Positions 26,554 to 35,101 of a stretch of 64,000 nt of DNA are shown piece after piece. A program made the translations under genes and the position numbers. Under the pieces are notes generated by a model. The model saw only the letters and a program-made list of their open reading frames with translations, was not told where the DNA came from and searched no databases. Positions within the stretch are counted from its first letter, which is position 1. Every line of letters starts with the position of its first letter. Origin of the DNA: CAYVHB01 sp964450865 (lineage in GTDB: Bacteria; Bacillota; Clostridia; Saccharofermentanales; UBA5734). The stretch spans positions 13,337-77,336 of the forward strand of contig CAYVHB010000015.1 of the NCBI GenBank assembly GCA_964450865.1. Direction: 5' to 3'.

Positions 26554-27684
26554 TTACACCTCGGCCGGGTCGCAGATGACATACCCACACTTTTCCATAT
26601 AGCCATTGCGCCGGTCCACCCGCTCGCCCGTCTGATAGTACCACTCAATGTGGTAATAATTTGCCGAAAAATCCAGCGGATGCGCCTCGCGATCAAAGCG
26701 AATACCAGGCTTGTCGCAGATAAAGACCAGGCGGCCGGGCCGGGCTGCTGTCGCAGCCGGCAAGGTGAACGGTGCATCCGGGCCGGCCATGAGCAACCTG
26801 AATGCAGCATCCAGCAGATCAATGCCGCAATAATGATGGATCAGGCGCCACATATGGCATCCGTCCAGGCGCGGGGTAACCTCAATCAGCCACGGCGTGT
26901 CCCCATCCAGCTTGATCTGGAAGTATACCGGCCCGTTCTGAATGCCCAGACGCCCGATCACCGCCTCAGCCAGGGACCGGATCCGGGCCGCCGCCGGCTC
27001 GCTGACTGTCCGGCTGGGCAAGTGATGTTCCCTGATAATGCCGCCGGGATATTCAGTAAAAACCAGGCGGTCCGAGATCAGGGAAAAAATCACGGAGCCG
27101 TTATGCACAAAAGCATTAACCGACACCTCGGGTCCGTCAACATATTGTTCGAGAATAATCTGGCCACAAAAGGACTGGACGAGCGCATCCGGGAAACAGG
27201 CGGCCAGTTCCTGCCGGTTATTGACTCGATAACAACCGCGCTGGCCCTGCGAATCAACCGGCTTGAGCATGGCCGGAAAGGCATTGAAACCGGCTGTCGC
27301 CGCCAGCTCCGCAGCTGCACAAAAGGGCAGGTTGCCGGGGAAATCCGGACCCAGGAACTGGCGCAGCCGCTGTTTGTTCTGGCAGATTTCAGCAATGGCT
27401 GCGGATACGAAATGTGGCAGCTGCAGCTGTTCACTGACCGCCATGACCGTCGGCATGGCCAGGTCAGAACCGACCGAATAGACCCAGTCAATCCGGTTGT
27501 TTTCAACATAAGCTGCGATACCGGCCTTGTCGCGGATATCGAGCTGAACAAAGACGTCCAGCAACTGCCGGCCTTCATAATCAGCCGAATTGCTGCAGCC
27601 GTGAACTTCCAGGCCATGGGCCTTACAATATCGGATCGCGTCCGCCTGGGCGCTGCCGATGCCCAGAATCATGATTTTTTTCAT
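26554..27684 (-). CDS. ATP-grasp family ligase
   Basis: 376 residues with the carbamoyl-phosphate-synthase-like ATP-grasp fold. A pre-grasp Rossmann domain starts MKKIMILGIGSAQADAIRYC, followed by FPAMLKPVDSQGQRGCY (ATP-binding lysine), ILEQYVDGPEVSVNAFV and YFQIKLDGDTPWLIEVTPRLDG (metal-binding Glu/Asn-like region). Such enzymes join a carboxylate to an amine or thiol. GAGGTG precedes ATG 27684. Coupled to the epimerase gene, it may decorate a sugar or wall precursor with an amino acid. It appears to be the first gene of this minus-strand run. Confidence 0.82.
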   Translation of the reverse strand: MKKIMILGIGSAQADAIRYCKAHGLEVHGCSNSADYEGRQLLDVFVQLDIRDKAGIAAYVENNRIDWVYSVGSDLAMPTVMAVSEQLQLPHFVSAAIAEICQNKQRLRQFLGPDFPGNLPFCAAAELAATAGFNAFPAMLKPVDSQGQRGCYRVNNRQELAACFPDALVQSFCGQIILEQYVDGPEVSVNAFVHNGSVIFSLISDRLVFTEYPGGIIREHHLPSRTVSEPAAARIRSLAEAVIGRLGIQNGPVYFQIKLDGDTPWLIEVTPRLDGCHMWRLIHHYCGIDLLDAAFRLLMAGPDAPFTLPAATAARPGRLVFICDKPGIRFDREAHPLDFSANYYHIEWYYQTGERVDRRNGYMEKCGYVICDPAEV

Positions 27685-27775
27685 AAACACCTCGCGCTGC
27701 CATAATAATGGACCACCGTCCGCGCCGTTGTCAAGGCGTAACCCCTGGCACGAAAAGACAAGTGCGCCGTGATCT

Positions 27776-27821
27776 GGCGCCAGGCCCAAGTCGGCGCCAG
27801 GTCCAAGTCGGCGACAGGCGG
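27776..27821. repeat. 17-bp tandem repeat, two and a half copies
   Basis: GGCGCCAGGCCCAAGTC (27776-27792) is followed by a one-mismatch copy (27793-27809) and a partial copy starting GGCGACAGG. It lies in the divergent spacer between the ATP-grasp gene and the flippase pair. Confidence 0.8.
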
Positions 27822-27846
27822 GCATTCAGTGCCTGGCGCCCTTCTG

Positions 27847-27876
27847 TTGTCAGCGAGCGCCCTGCCGTGGTATTGT
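27847..27876 (+). promoter_or_regulatory. Possible promoter for the flippase pair
   Basis: -35 TTGTCA (27847-27852), an 18-base spacer and -10 TATTGT (27871-27876), about 40 bases before the GTG at 27915. Confidence 0.4.
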
Positions 27877-27914
27877 TAGGCTGTCAGATGCAAGCCAGAA
27901 GGAGTGCGTACAAA

Positions 27915-28319
27915 GTGCCGCTGCCACAGATTTCCCCGGAAAAATCAGACGCCAATCACGAGGAAAGACCGCTGACCCGGCCGTTCCCCAGACGAGTCAT
28001 GCTCCTCGTCCTGGCTGCCGTGTTCATGGAGAGCTTTTCATCCGTCTGCATGAAAGTTGGCAACCGTTACCCCTTTCTCTCGACGCCCTACATCCTGTTT
28101 TATCTGCTGGCGCTGCTGATCCTGGCTACTTACGCCGTAGCCTGGCAGCTGTTACTGGAATATCTGCCCCTGTCGACGGCCTATCTGCGCAAGGGGCTTT
28201 CCTATATCCTGATTTACTTCTGGGCTTCGCTGATTTTCCGCGAAGTGATTTCGCCGGCCCAGATGGCCGGCACCATCCTGATAATCGGGGGAATGGTGGT
28301 GAGTTTCAGTGGCGATTAG
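27915..28319 (+). CDS. Small EmrE/ArnE-like DMT-superfamily membrane protein, subunit 1
   Basis: 134 residues with four helices after a basic cytoplasmic tail. FMESFSSVCMKVGNRYPF lies in helix 1, and YLPLSTAYLRKGLSYILIYF in helix 3 is the SMR-type signature. GTG 27915 is chosen because AAGGAG lies 10 bases upstream and the frame gives a full four-helix protein. The next gene overlaps by 11 bases and encodes a related protein, like the ArnE/ArnF pair that flips undecaprenyl-phosphate-aminoarabinose. Among polyprenyl-sugar genes the same kind of job is likely. Confidence 0.72.
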   Translation: MPLPQISPEKSDANHEERPLTRPFPRRVMLLVLAAVFMESFSSVCMKVGNRYPFLSTPYILFYLLALLILATYAVAWQLLLEYLPLSTAYLRKGLSYILIYFWASLIFREVISPAQMAGTILIIGGMVVSFSGD

Positions 28320-28647
28320 CGGCTATTTACTTTCATTGACGGCTTCCCTGATCGCGGCAATGTCCCAGATCCTGCTCAAAAAAGCTGCCAATTCCCGGCC
28401 CGCCAGCTTTCTGGCCAAGTTTATGCACCCCCTGGTCATGTCCGGCTACTTCCTGTTGCTGGTCTCCATGTCGCTTAATATGCTGGCCTTGCGGACCATG
28501 CCGATCAAATTTATTCCGCTGACTACAGCCACCGGCTTCTTCTGGGTAGCCCTGCTGTCTTACCTGCTGCTTGGCGAACGGCCCAGCCAGCGCAAACTGC
28601 TCGGCACAGCCCTGGTCATGGCCGGCGTTGTTGTATCAATTTTATGA
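28309..28647 (+). CDS. Small EmrE/ArnF-like DMT-superfamily membrane protein, subunit 2
   Basis: 112 residues with four helices: LLSLTASLIAAMSQILLKKA, a mid helix VMSGYFLLLVSMSLNMLAL, FIPLTTATGFFWVALLSYLL, then LGERPSQRKLLGTALVMAGV, a standard EamA/SMR ending. GTG 28309 overlaps the end of subunit 1 by 11 bases, so the two are made together, probably as a heterodimer. The acidic residue essential in EmrE drug pumps is not apparent in helix 1, which favours a lipid-carrier flippase over a drug exporter. Confidence 0.72.
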   Translation: MAISGYLLSLTASLIAAMSQILLKKAANSRPASFLAKFMHPLVMSGYFLLLVSMSLNMLALRTMPIKFIPLTTATGFFWVALLSYLLLGERPSQRKLLGTALVMAGVVVSIL

Positions 28648-28681
28648 TTCGTAAAGCCTGGGCCTGCAGCGTGATTTTTTG

Positions 28682-29794
28682 TCAGTGGCTGCCGGCTGAT
28701 TGCTGCCGGCGTTGTTCTTTCCAGTAAAAGTGTCCGTAGGCGACCAGCAAGGTCAGGGCAACCGATACCAGATAATAGGGCAGCAGGTTCTCGCGCCGGA
28801 AGGAGACGCCAGCCAGGGGCAGGCCCAGGCGGACCAGGAAAATCACCAGCGGGTGAACCAGGTAGATTGTCAGGCTGCTGTCACGGAAAAACCGCTGGCC
28901 CGGCCGGTTGATCGGCCCTGGCTGCAACATCAGGTAAAAGGCACTCACAGCCATTGGAATTTGCGACAGCCACATATCAACATTATCAACCCGGATCCAG
29001 CCATAGCGGGCCTCCAGAATATGCTCACCCACCATCAGGATAATCGAGGCCCCCAGCACCAGCCAGAGCCGGGACCGTGCGGGCCTGGGCGCGCGCCGCG
29101 CCTGGCGCCGGGCCAGCAGGACCCCGATCGTCACAAACGGAAAACCATAAAACAGGCCATTGCGCGTGCCCCGCGTCCATTCGGTCAGAGCCAGATAAGG
29201 CTGCTGCCAGGCTGGCGGCAGTAAAAACCAGTAGGAATTCCCCAGCAGGCCGACTGCCAGCAAGATCAGGGCCAGTGTCAGCACGGTGCGCAGAGGCAGC
29301 TGGCGTTTATGCAGGAAATAATAAGCCAGGGCTACACCCACGATCAGGGCTGGCAGGAACCAGAGGTGCTCCTCGATTCCGCCGACGATCAGCTGCAGCG
29401 GATAAAACAGGAGCGCATCACCGATACTCATGGATGGTTCGAGCATATACTCAGCCAAGGCTTTGACGGCATAGATCGCCGACCAGGTCAGCCACACCTT
29501 CACCAGATGCTGCATATAACGCGCAAAGGCGCGCCGCTTCAGCTGCGGGTCGTCCAGGCTGTCAATTTTCCGGAAAAAGAAATAGGCCGAAACAATCAGG
29601 AAGAAGGGCACCACGATATTGAGCGGCACGGTTGACCAGAATGCCAGCTCCTTGTATTCCTTGAAGCGGTATAAAAGCGGATTATGACCCCAGATGATCA
29701 TCACGGCGAGGATAAAGCGCCAGACATCGATCAGGGGGTAGGTTTCGGCCGTGAGAGGCCTGGATCCGGCCGGTTCGGGCTGTGTTCGCTTCAT
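28682..29794 (-). CDS. Acyltransferase-3 family membrane protein
   Basis: 370 residues with about ten helices. The diagnostic start YPLIDVWRFILAVMIIWGHN carries the conserved Arg and His of this family, and FLIVSAYFFFRKI and SLTIYLVHPLVIFL are further hallmarks. These proteins O-acetylate or otherwise acylate exported sugars such as O-antigen, peptidoglycan or exopolysaccharide. SD GAGGGGGG precedes ATG 29794. It sits between two polytopic glycan-type proteins on the same strand and probably modifies the same polymer. Confidence 0.85.
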   Translation of the reverse strand: MKRTQPEPAGSRPLTAETYPLIDVWRFILAVMIIWGHNPLLYRFKEYKELAFWSTVPLNIVVPFFLIVSAYFFFRKIDSLDDPQLKRRAFARYMQHLVKVWLTWSAIYAVKALAEYMLEPSMSIGDALLFYPLQLIVGGIEEHLWFLPALIVGVALAYYFLHKRQLPLRTVLTLALILLAVGLLGNSYWFLLPPAWQQPYLALTEWTRGTRNGLFYGFPFVTIGVLLARRQARRAPRPARSRLWLVLGASIILMVGEHILEARYGWIRVDNVDMWLSQIPMAVSAFYLMLQPGPINRPGQRFFRDSSLTIYLVHPLVIFLVRLGLPLAGVSFRRENLLPYYLVSVALTLLVAYGHFYWKEQRRQQSAGSH

Positions 29795-29876
29795 CCGTTT
29801 CCCCCCCTCATTGAATGGTCGTCGGGTGACATCCGTTTATTAAGCAAAGAGAACCTCCTGTGGCCAGTCAGCCGTT

Positions 29877-31868
29877 TTATTGGCCAGATCCGAGCAGGAC
29901 CCGGGTTTGCAGACGGTTGTAAAAAAGAACCTGCCCATTTTCGGCATAGAGCCTGAAGCCGCTGCCATTATCCAGCACCCCGGTCACGATGTTCTGTGCA
30001 TCATTGTATACATAGGTCGTGACGTGATCGACCAGGACTTCACCGGTCAGGTGATTGAGAAGGGGTCCATTGGCCTGGATATACACCTGGTAATCGCCCA
30101 TCGTCAGCTCGTGCGGCACAGGGGTAAAGTCTGTGAAGTCCGTGCTGATGTAATCCTGGCCAGCCAGGGCCTGGCCAAACTGCCAGGCCCAGGCCAGATT
30201 GTTGAGCAGCAGGGTCAGCAGCAGGCCGGCTGCCAGGGCTCGCCAGCCCAGCCGGCTGATCCGTCCGGATTGACCGGTCAGGCTCGCCAGCCTGCTCCCG
30301 GCAACCGGCAGGCTATTGACGCCGTAAGCCAGGAGAATGATAGCCAGCCAATTATAGATGGTGGTGTAGATTGTCCCACAATACAAACCATAACCATTCA
30401 GGCCATGCAGGACGAAGATCACAGTGAGCAGCAGGCCGCAGGCGGCGATCACCGGCTGGCGCCAGCCCCGGATCAGGCCCCAGATAGCAGCCAGCAGCAA
30501 ACAGGCCAGCATGATCCCCTGCCAGGTCACCATCCGGCCGGTCTGCACCAGGTAAGGATGAATCTGCTCATAGGCAGGGCCAAAGAACCAGGGGATCAGG
30601 AAAAATGACGGCCAGTCGCGCAAATTCTGGCCGGCACTGGCCAGGCCGACGGAACAGGTCTGCACGTAAGATATGAATTTGTCCGAGACAATCAGCAAGG
30701 CCAGTCCGAGGACGGCGGCACTGGCCAGCAGATGCAGGCGGTACAGGTGCAGCCACTGACGCAGCGTGGTCTGGCGACGCTCCAGCATTTGCCCGAATAG
30801 CAGGGGCAGCAGGACCACGCTGGTGATCGGATTCATGCCAAAGGCGGCCATGGCGGCAACCAGCGAATATTTGCTGCGCCGCTGATAGAGCCAGATGCCC
30901 AGCAGTGTGTAAAAAACCGTCAGGCAGTGGGTTTCCGGCGAGATAGCCGTGAAGACCGTGGCAAAAGACACCAGGTAAACAATCGTACCCCAGATCGCCA
31001 CCGGCCGGCGAATCTGCAGCTGCCGCAAAATCCGGTACAGCAGCACAGCTGACAGGCTGTTGATGATGGCCTGGGCCACGCAGAGCAGGTAACCGTAATA
31101 GAGGTCAGCCATCACCCGCTCCTGATTGAAAATACCCAGCAGGGACAGGGGAAACAGGCTGAAGCGGTAAAAGGGATGAATCGGGAAGGGGTAACGCTCG
31201 GTAAAGATGGACGTGATACCCCGCCAGTTATCGAGGTGAAAGTAAATATTGAGGATGACACCGTGCTTATCAAAAAAATAGAGATACTTTGGATAACCGA
31301 GGATCAGGAAAAGCAGGTAAACCAGGCTGAAGACCATGCTCAGGCCAAACAAACCGGCTTCCGTGCGCCCAGCAGGCCGCAAGACCTGCCAGACCGTGCG
31401 CCAGTTGAACCCTCCCTGGTCACCCGGGGCTGGTAATCCATCACCACGCCGAGTCATCCGGCTGTCAATCCTCGCGATCGTCAGTCCGTTGCCGGGCAAA
31501 CGGCTCTGGGTGACAGGTCCCCGGCCCTTTTGCCCGCCGCCGCGCCCGGTTCGGGCTGACCGGTCCTGCCACAACCAGCTGAACAGCAGGAAAATCCAGC
31601 AGAGTCCTTCGTAGGCGTAGATGACCGTGCCAAAGGCGGCAAAGATCGTCTGATGCAGGGCCAGGACATACCAGGCGATTATCAGGCCGGACAATACCAG
31701 GCCGAGGCCAGTAAAAAGCAATATTTTGCGGGTCGTTTCAGCCCGTGGCCTGCCAGACTGCATGACCAGCAGGGTAATCAGCATAAAGGCATAAAAAAAG
31801 ATCATGCCATAGTAAAAGCCCAGATCCTCATAAATAAACCCTAGCATCGATGTCAATATTGCGCCCAT
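29877..31868 (-). CDS. Large polytopic membrane protein with C-terminal extracytoplasmic domain, paralogue of 23575-25623
   Basis: 663 residues from ATG 31868; GTG 31880 is an alternative, and GAGGGAG lies just upstream of both. Layout as in the paralogue: three helices, a Gly/Arg-rich cytoplasmic linker, then a core with YLYFFDKHGVILNIYFHLD, FPIHPFYRFSLFPLSLLGIF, FTAISPETHCLTVFYTLLGI and MAAFGMNPITSVVLLPLLFG. The outside tail has MGDYQVYIQANGP and GVLDNGSGFRLYAENGQ. The conserved pattern suggests two enzymes of one pathway with different donors or acceptors. The mechanism is unknown, and GT-C relationship is inferred from topology. Confidence 0.6.
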   Translation of the reverse strand: MGAILTSMLGFIYEDLGFYYGMIFFYAFMLITLLVMQSGRPRAETTRKILLFTGLGLVLSGLIIAWYVLALHQTIFAAFGTVIYAYEGLCWIFLLFSWLWQDRSARTGRGGGQKGRGPVTQSRLPGNGLTIARIDSRMTRRGDGLPAPGDQGGFNWRTVWQVLRPAGRTEAGLFGLSMVFSLVYLLFLILGYPKYLYFFDKHGVILNIYFHLDNWRGITSIFTERYPFPIHPFYRFSLFPLSLLGIFNQERVMADLYYGYLLCVAQAIINSLSAVLLYRILRQLQIRRPVAIWGTIVYLVSFATVFTAISPETHCLTVFYTLLGIWLYQRRSKYSLVAAMAAFGMNPITSVVLLPLLFGQMLERRQTTLRQWLHLYRLHLLASAAVLGLALLIVSDKFISYVQTCSVGLASAGQNLRDWPSFFLIPWFFGPAYEQIHPYLVQTGRMVTWQGIMLACLLLAAIWGLIRGWRQPVIAACGLLLTVIFVLHGLNGYGLYCGTIYTTIYNWLAIILLAYGVNSLPVAGSRLASLTGQSGRISRLGWRALAAGLLLTLLLNNLAWAWQFGQALAGQDYISTDFTDFTPVPHELTMGDYQVYIQANGPLLNHLTGEVLVDHVTTYVYNDAQNIVTGVLDNGSGFRLYAENGQVLFYNRLQTRVLLGSGQ

Positions 31869-31988
31869 TGTCCGCGGCACTCCCTCATTGGTAAATCCCG
31901 GTTATCATTTCCGCTACAACTGGCCGGCCGCCCTTTCAAACCGGTACGAACCCGCATGACTCCCGGTCCGGGTCCGACTGGTCATTGC

Positions 31989-32876
31989 CTAGAACAGGTT
32001 GCCGAGACTGCTTATCAGGCCTGTTCCGTAAATGATTTCCAGTACAGACAGGGCATACAAAGCGATCAGAGACAGAAGCACTTTGTCCCCGAACAGTACA
32101 TCAGCCGGATCACCATAGCTGTTGCCCTCGATGTTCATACTGTACTTCATACAGATCAAAATGACAATCGGAATCGTCCAGATCAGATACTGGCTGTTGC
32201 TCAGGTCCTGGCTGGGCGCCACGCACCACAATGAATAAAAAACAATCGTCAGGGCCAGGCACATATACATGTTCTTGTCGAGAAAACTGACGGTATAGTG
32301 GCGCAGCACATTGCGGGCGCTGTTGCCGACCTTCTGGATTTCATTGCGCCGCTTGCCCAGCGCCAGGTAAAACGACATGGCCATTACTGTCAGGAACATC
32401 CAGTGCGAGATGTGAATCCGGTTGAGGGCGCCACCATACAGGACGCGTAACAGAAAACCGGCCACGATGATCGCAATGTCGAGCAGGGGCACATTTTTCA
32501 AGCCGAGGCTGTAGGCGATGTGCATCAGCAGGTACAGGCCAAAATAAAGCCAGGTCAGGGCATTGGCTCCAGCCAGAACCAGGATGATCACGGCCAGCGC
32601 GAACAAGGAAACAGCCAGGCAGACCGCCCGGCTGATGGTGACGGCCCCGCTGGCCAGGGGACGCATTCTTTTAATGTGATGGTTGCGATCCTGTTCGATA
32701 TCGCGGATGTCATTGATGATGTAAACCACCGAGGTCAGCAGTGAGAACGCCAGAAAACCCCAGACAGTCTGGAGTAAAGGGACCGGCTGCAGGGCCCGGC
32801 CGGCAAATACCAACGGCAGGAAAATCAGCAGGTTCTTGATATAATGCTTGATTCTCATTAATTGCAGGTAACGCAT
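31989..32876 (-). CDS. UbiA-family decaprenyl-phosphate phosphoribosyltransferase homologue
   Basis: 295 residues, about nine helices. The first Asp-rich motif NDIRDIEQDRNHHIKRMRPL (residues 51-70) and the segment YSLGLKNVPLLDIAIIVAGF are those of Rv3806c/NoeC-type enzymes, which transfer 5-phosphoribose from PRPP to a polyprenyl phosphate. GKRRNEIQKVGNSARNVLRH supports that branch over ubiquinone or haem enzymes. The product feeds pentofuranose donors for arabinan or ribofuranose-containing glycans. It appears to start the minus-strand glycan run. The preceding 383 bases hold no gene I can support. Confidence 0.85.
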   Translation of the reverse strand: MRYLQLMRIKHYIKNLLIFLPLVFAGRALQPVPLLQTVWGFLAFSLLTSVVYIINDIRDIEQDRNHHIKRMRPLASGAVTISRAVCLAVSLFALAVIILVLAGANALTWLYFGLYLLMHIAYSLGLKNVPLLDIAIIVAGFLLRVLYGGALNRIHISHWMFLTVMAMSFYLALGKRRNEIQKVGNSARNVLRHYTVSFLDKNMYMCLALTIVFYSLWCVAPSQDLSNSQYLIWTIPIVILICMKYSMNIEGNSYGDPADVLFGDKVLLSLIALYALSVLEIIYGTGLISSLGNLF

Positions 32877-33259
32877 CTATTCTTTTCCCTGATCCGGCAA
32901 TTATCCGGCCGCTCCCCGGAGAATCCCCGGCTATCTTGCGACAGCCATCCGGCACTTGTTTATTGGATCAGCGAATCCCTTCTTTGAAGAGCACAATACC
33001 ATAGAGACGCTGCAGTTTCAACAGCGCCAACATCCTCCGTGCAGTCCTGGAAACTATCCGCGGTTCCGCATTTTGTATTCATTCACGCCCATGTGCTGCG
33101 GCGTGCCAGGGCAAGGCTTGCCGGATTATCGGCAGGATCCGTCCCGCATTCACGCCCGCCACGGATTTCTGCCGTGTGCCTGCGCACGATTTTGTTGTAA
33201 AATATAATCGTTCAGAAGCGTTCTTGTCCTGCCGCCGGGCGGCAGAATGGAGGTATAAC
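32877..33259. other. 383-base divergent spacer without a recognisable gene
   Basis: Lies between the UbiA homologue and rubrerythrin. Short frames in it lack SDs and resemble nothing known to me. A TATAAT at 33203-33208, about 50 bases before the rubrerythrin start, is the only clear signal; no good -35 stands 16-18 bases upstream of it. Confidence 0.5.
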
Positions 33260-33853
33260 ATGGCCAGACTGCATGCGACCCAAACCCTGGATAACCTGAT
33301 GAAAGCCTTCGCCGGAGAATCAATGGCCCGCAATCGCTATTCGTTTTATGCCTCAGTGGCAAAAAAAGAAGGCTACAAGCAAATTGAGGCCATTTTCCTG
33401 CAAACAGCTGCCCATGAGATGAAACATGCCAAACAGTTCTACAAATTCATCGCGGCTGACTTGGGTGCTGACGAACCGGTTCTGCTTGATCTGGCGGCCG
33501 GTTATCCGGTCGCGCTGGGCGATACCCGGCACAATCTGCTGGCCGCGGCAGCCGGGGAACACGAGGAGTGGAGCGAGCTCTACGCTGGCTTCGCCGAAGT
33601 GGCCGACGCCGAGGACTTTAAAGATATTGCTGTCCTGTTCCGCCTGACTGCGGAGATCGAACGGCACCATGAGGCGCGCTTTCGCCAGCTGGCTGACAAC
33701 ATCGCTGGTGGTCAGGTATTCAGGCGCGAGTCGGCCGTGAGCTGGTTTTGCATCGAATGTGGCTATATCCATGAAGGCACGACCGCGCCGGCCCTCTGTC
33801 CGGTCTGCAAACATCCACAGGGCTATTTTGAAATTCTCAGCGAGAACTACTGA
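33260..33853 (+). CDS. rbr: Rubrerythrin
   Basis: Non-haem diiron peroxidase detoxifying hydrogen peroxide in anaerobes. 197 residues, a typical length. The four-helix domain has AFAGESMARNRYSFYASVAK and FLQTAAHEMKHAKQFYKF (E-x-x-H), then AAAGEHEEWSELY and TAEIERHHEARF. The C-terminal rubredoxin-like iron site is WFCIECGYIHEG and CPVCKHPQGYF with four Cys. ATG 33260 follows GGAGGT. It converges on a PepSY gene 46 bases downstream. Confidence 0.95.
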   Translation: MARLHATQTLDNLMKAFAGESMARNRYSFYASVAKKEGYKQIEAIFLQTAAHEMKHAKQFYKFIAADLGADEPVLLDLAAGYPVALGDTRHNLLAAAAGEHEEWSELYAGFAEVADAEDFKDIAVLFRLTAEIERHHEARFRQLADNIAGGQVFRRESAVSWFCIECGYIHEGTTAPALCPVCKHPQGYFEILSENY

Positions 33854-33899
33854 CCAGGTATAGTCAAGCGGACCACAGGTATGGTCAGACTGGCCGGAA

Positions 33900-34868
33900 T
33901 CAGTCATCGACGCCCGATTCACGGCGCTCGTCCGGCGTGTCCTGCTCAAAGGAAAGGATCACTTTCGTCAGTGCATCCAGCTTGATTTCGTACTCGATAC
34001 CATCCTTGTTGATTTCAAATTCGTAGATGAATTGTTTGCCGCGGTGTTTGAGCTCGAAATCGTCCACGACGCCGCCTGGAACCCGTGCGAGGGCCAGCTG
34101 GCGGGCTTCGCTCAGGCTCAGGTAAACCACGGATCCCGATTCGGAGCGGCCCGGCGGGGTTTGCGCCGGAGGCCCGGTTTCATCGTACGAATCAGGCCCC
34201 CCTGCCGTGCCCGGATTCGTCTGGCTGGCTCCGGCCTGGCTGTCGACCGGGCTTGTAGCGGTTGGCTGAGAGGCCGGTGTGGGCAGGCTGGCCAGGTTGG
34301 TTTCATTAATTGGAATAATGATGCGGTCGGCTGTTTTGGTAACCAGGCTTAATAATTCGCCAGTCTCCGGATTGATCTCAAGGGTGCCGTTCATTTTGGC
34401 CAACTGGAAGGCGATCCGGTAGCGCAGCAAGTTGCTGTCGGCCTCCTGAATCAGTTGCACTGAGCCGGGATCGGCCTGGGCAAAATACTGGCGGACCTGT
34501 GCGCTGGCTTCAGCGATACTCAACCGGGTAATCGCCGCGCCCTGGCCATTGGGTTGCTCAATATGCATTTCAATCAATTCGCCATCACGCCGATCAATTT
34601 CCAGCTCGTAGTCACGGCCGCTTGCCGGATCGTGGTAGTTCAGCTCAGTTTCCTGCTCATCCTCATCCGCCCTGAGGAAAACCGCACTCGCCGGCAGCCA
34701 CTGGGCTGCGCGCGTCCTGGCCTGGGCGAGGGTGAGCGATCTGGTCCGGGTCAGCAAGACCAGCCCGATTGAGAGCAGCCCGATCAGGCTGACGGCTGTC
34801 AGGCCAGCAATGAGCGCCATGGCCAGCCGCGATTGCTTTTTTTTCGGTCGGGGTTCCGGCTGAATCAT
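33900..34868 (-). CDS. Membrane-anchored PepSY-domain protein
   Basis: 322 residues: a short Lys-rich tail, one helix (about 16-38), then an outside region with three PepSY-like units: SLTLAQARTRAAQWLP..., RLSIAEASAQVRQYFAQ and YLSLSEARQLALARVPGGVVDDF. A Pro/Ala/Thr/Ser-rich linker (about 200-250) precedes the last unit. PepSY domains act as intramolecular or local inhibitors and are often encoded next to two-component systems, as here (divergent from the response regulator). AAGGAG precedes ATG 34868. It may modulate the neighbouring sensor kinase. Confidence 0.8.
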   Translation of the reverse strand: MIQPEPRPKKKQSRLAMALIAGLTAVSLIGLLSIGLVLLTRTRSLTLAQARTRAAQWLPASAVFLRADEDEQETELNYHDPASGRDYELEIDRRDGELIEMHIEQPNGQGAAITRLSIAEASAQVRQYFAQADPGSVQLIQEADSNLLRYRIAFQLAKMNGTLEINPETGELLSLVTKTADRIIIPINETNLASLPTPASQPTATSPVDSQAGASQTNPGTAGGPDSYDETGPPAQTPPGRSESGSVVYLSLSEARQLALARVPGGVVDDFELKHRGKQFIYEFEINKDGIEYEIKLDALTKVILSFEQDTPDERRESGVDD

Positions 34869-34897
34869 AAGGACTTACTCCTTTTTATCATGTCCTG

Positions 34898-34933
34898 GAT
34901 GGGTACTGCTCCACAAGATGAGTACCGGTCCAC
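34898..34933. repeat. 17-bp direct repeat upstream of the PepSY gene
   Basis: GATGGGTACTGCTCCAC (34898-34914) recurs with three changes at 34917-34933 (period 19). It lies about 30 bases upstream of the PepSY start in the divergent spacer, so it may be an operator for the two-component system or just local duplication. Confidence 0.55.
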
Positions 34934-35101
34934 CTGGCTTTGATTGTAGGGCAAGCCAGGCCCTGATGGATTAAAGAAACGTAAATTTTAACCTGCTATC
35001 CGCCTGGCGTGGCCCTGTTTCTTTATTTGCAGGCATACTGTGCTATACTGAATCAACCGAATATGGTCCGCCAGCCGGCTCCAATTCCCGGAGAGATTGC
35101 G

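Noticed and set aside
32956..33207. 83-codon frame upstream of rubrerythrin
   Set aside because: No SD, a Cys-rich atypical composition, and it overlaps the likely promoter of rubrerythrin.
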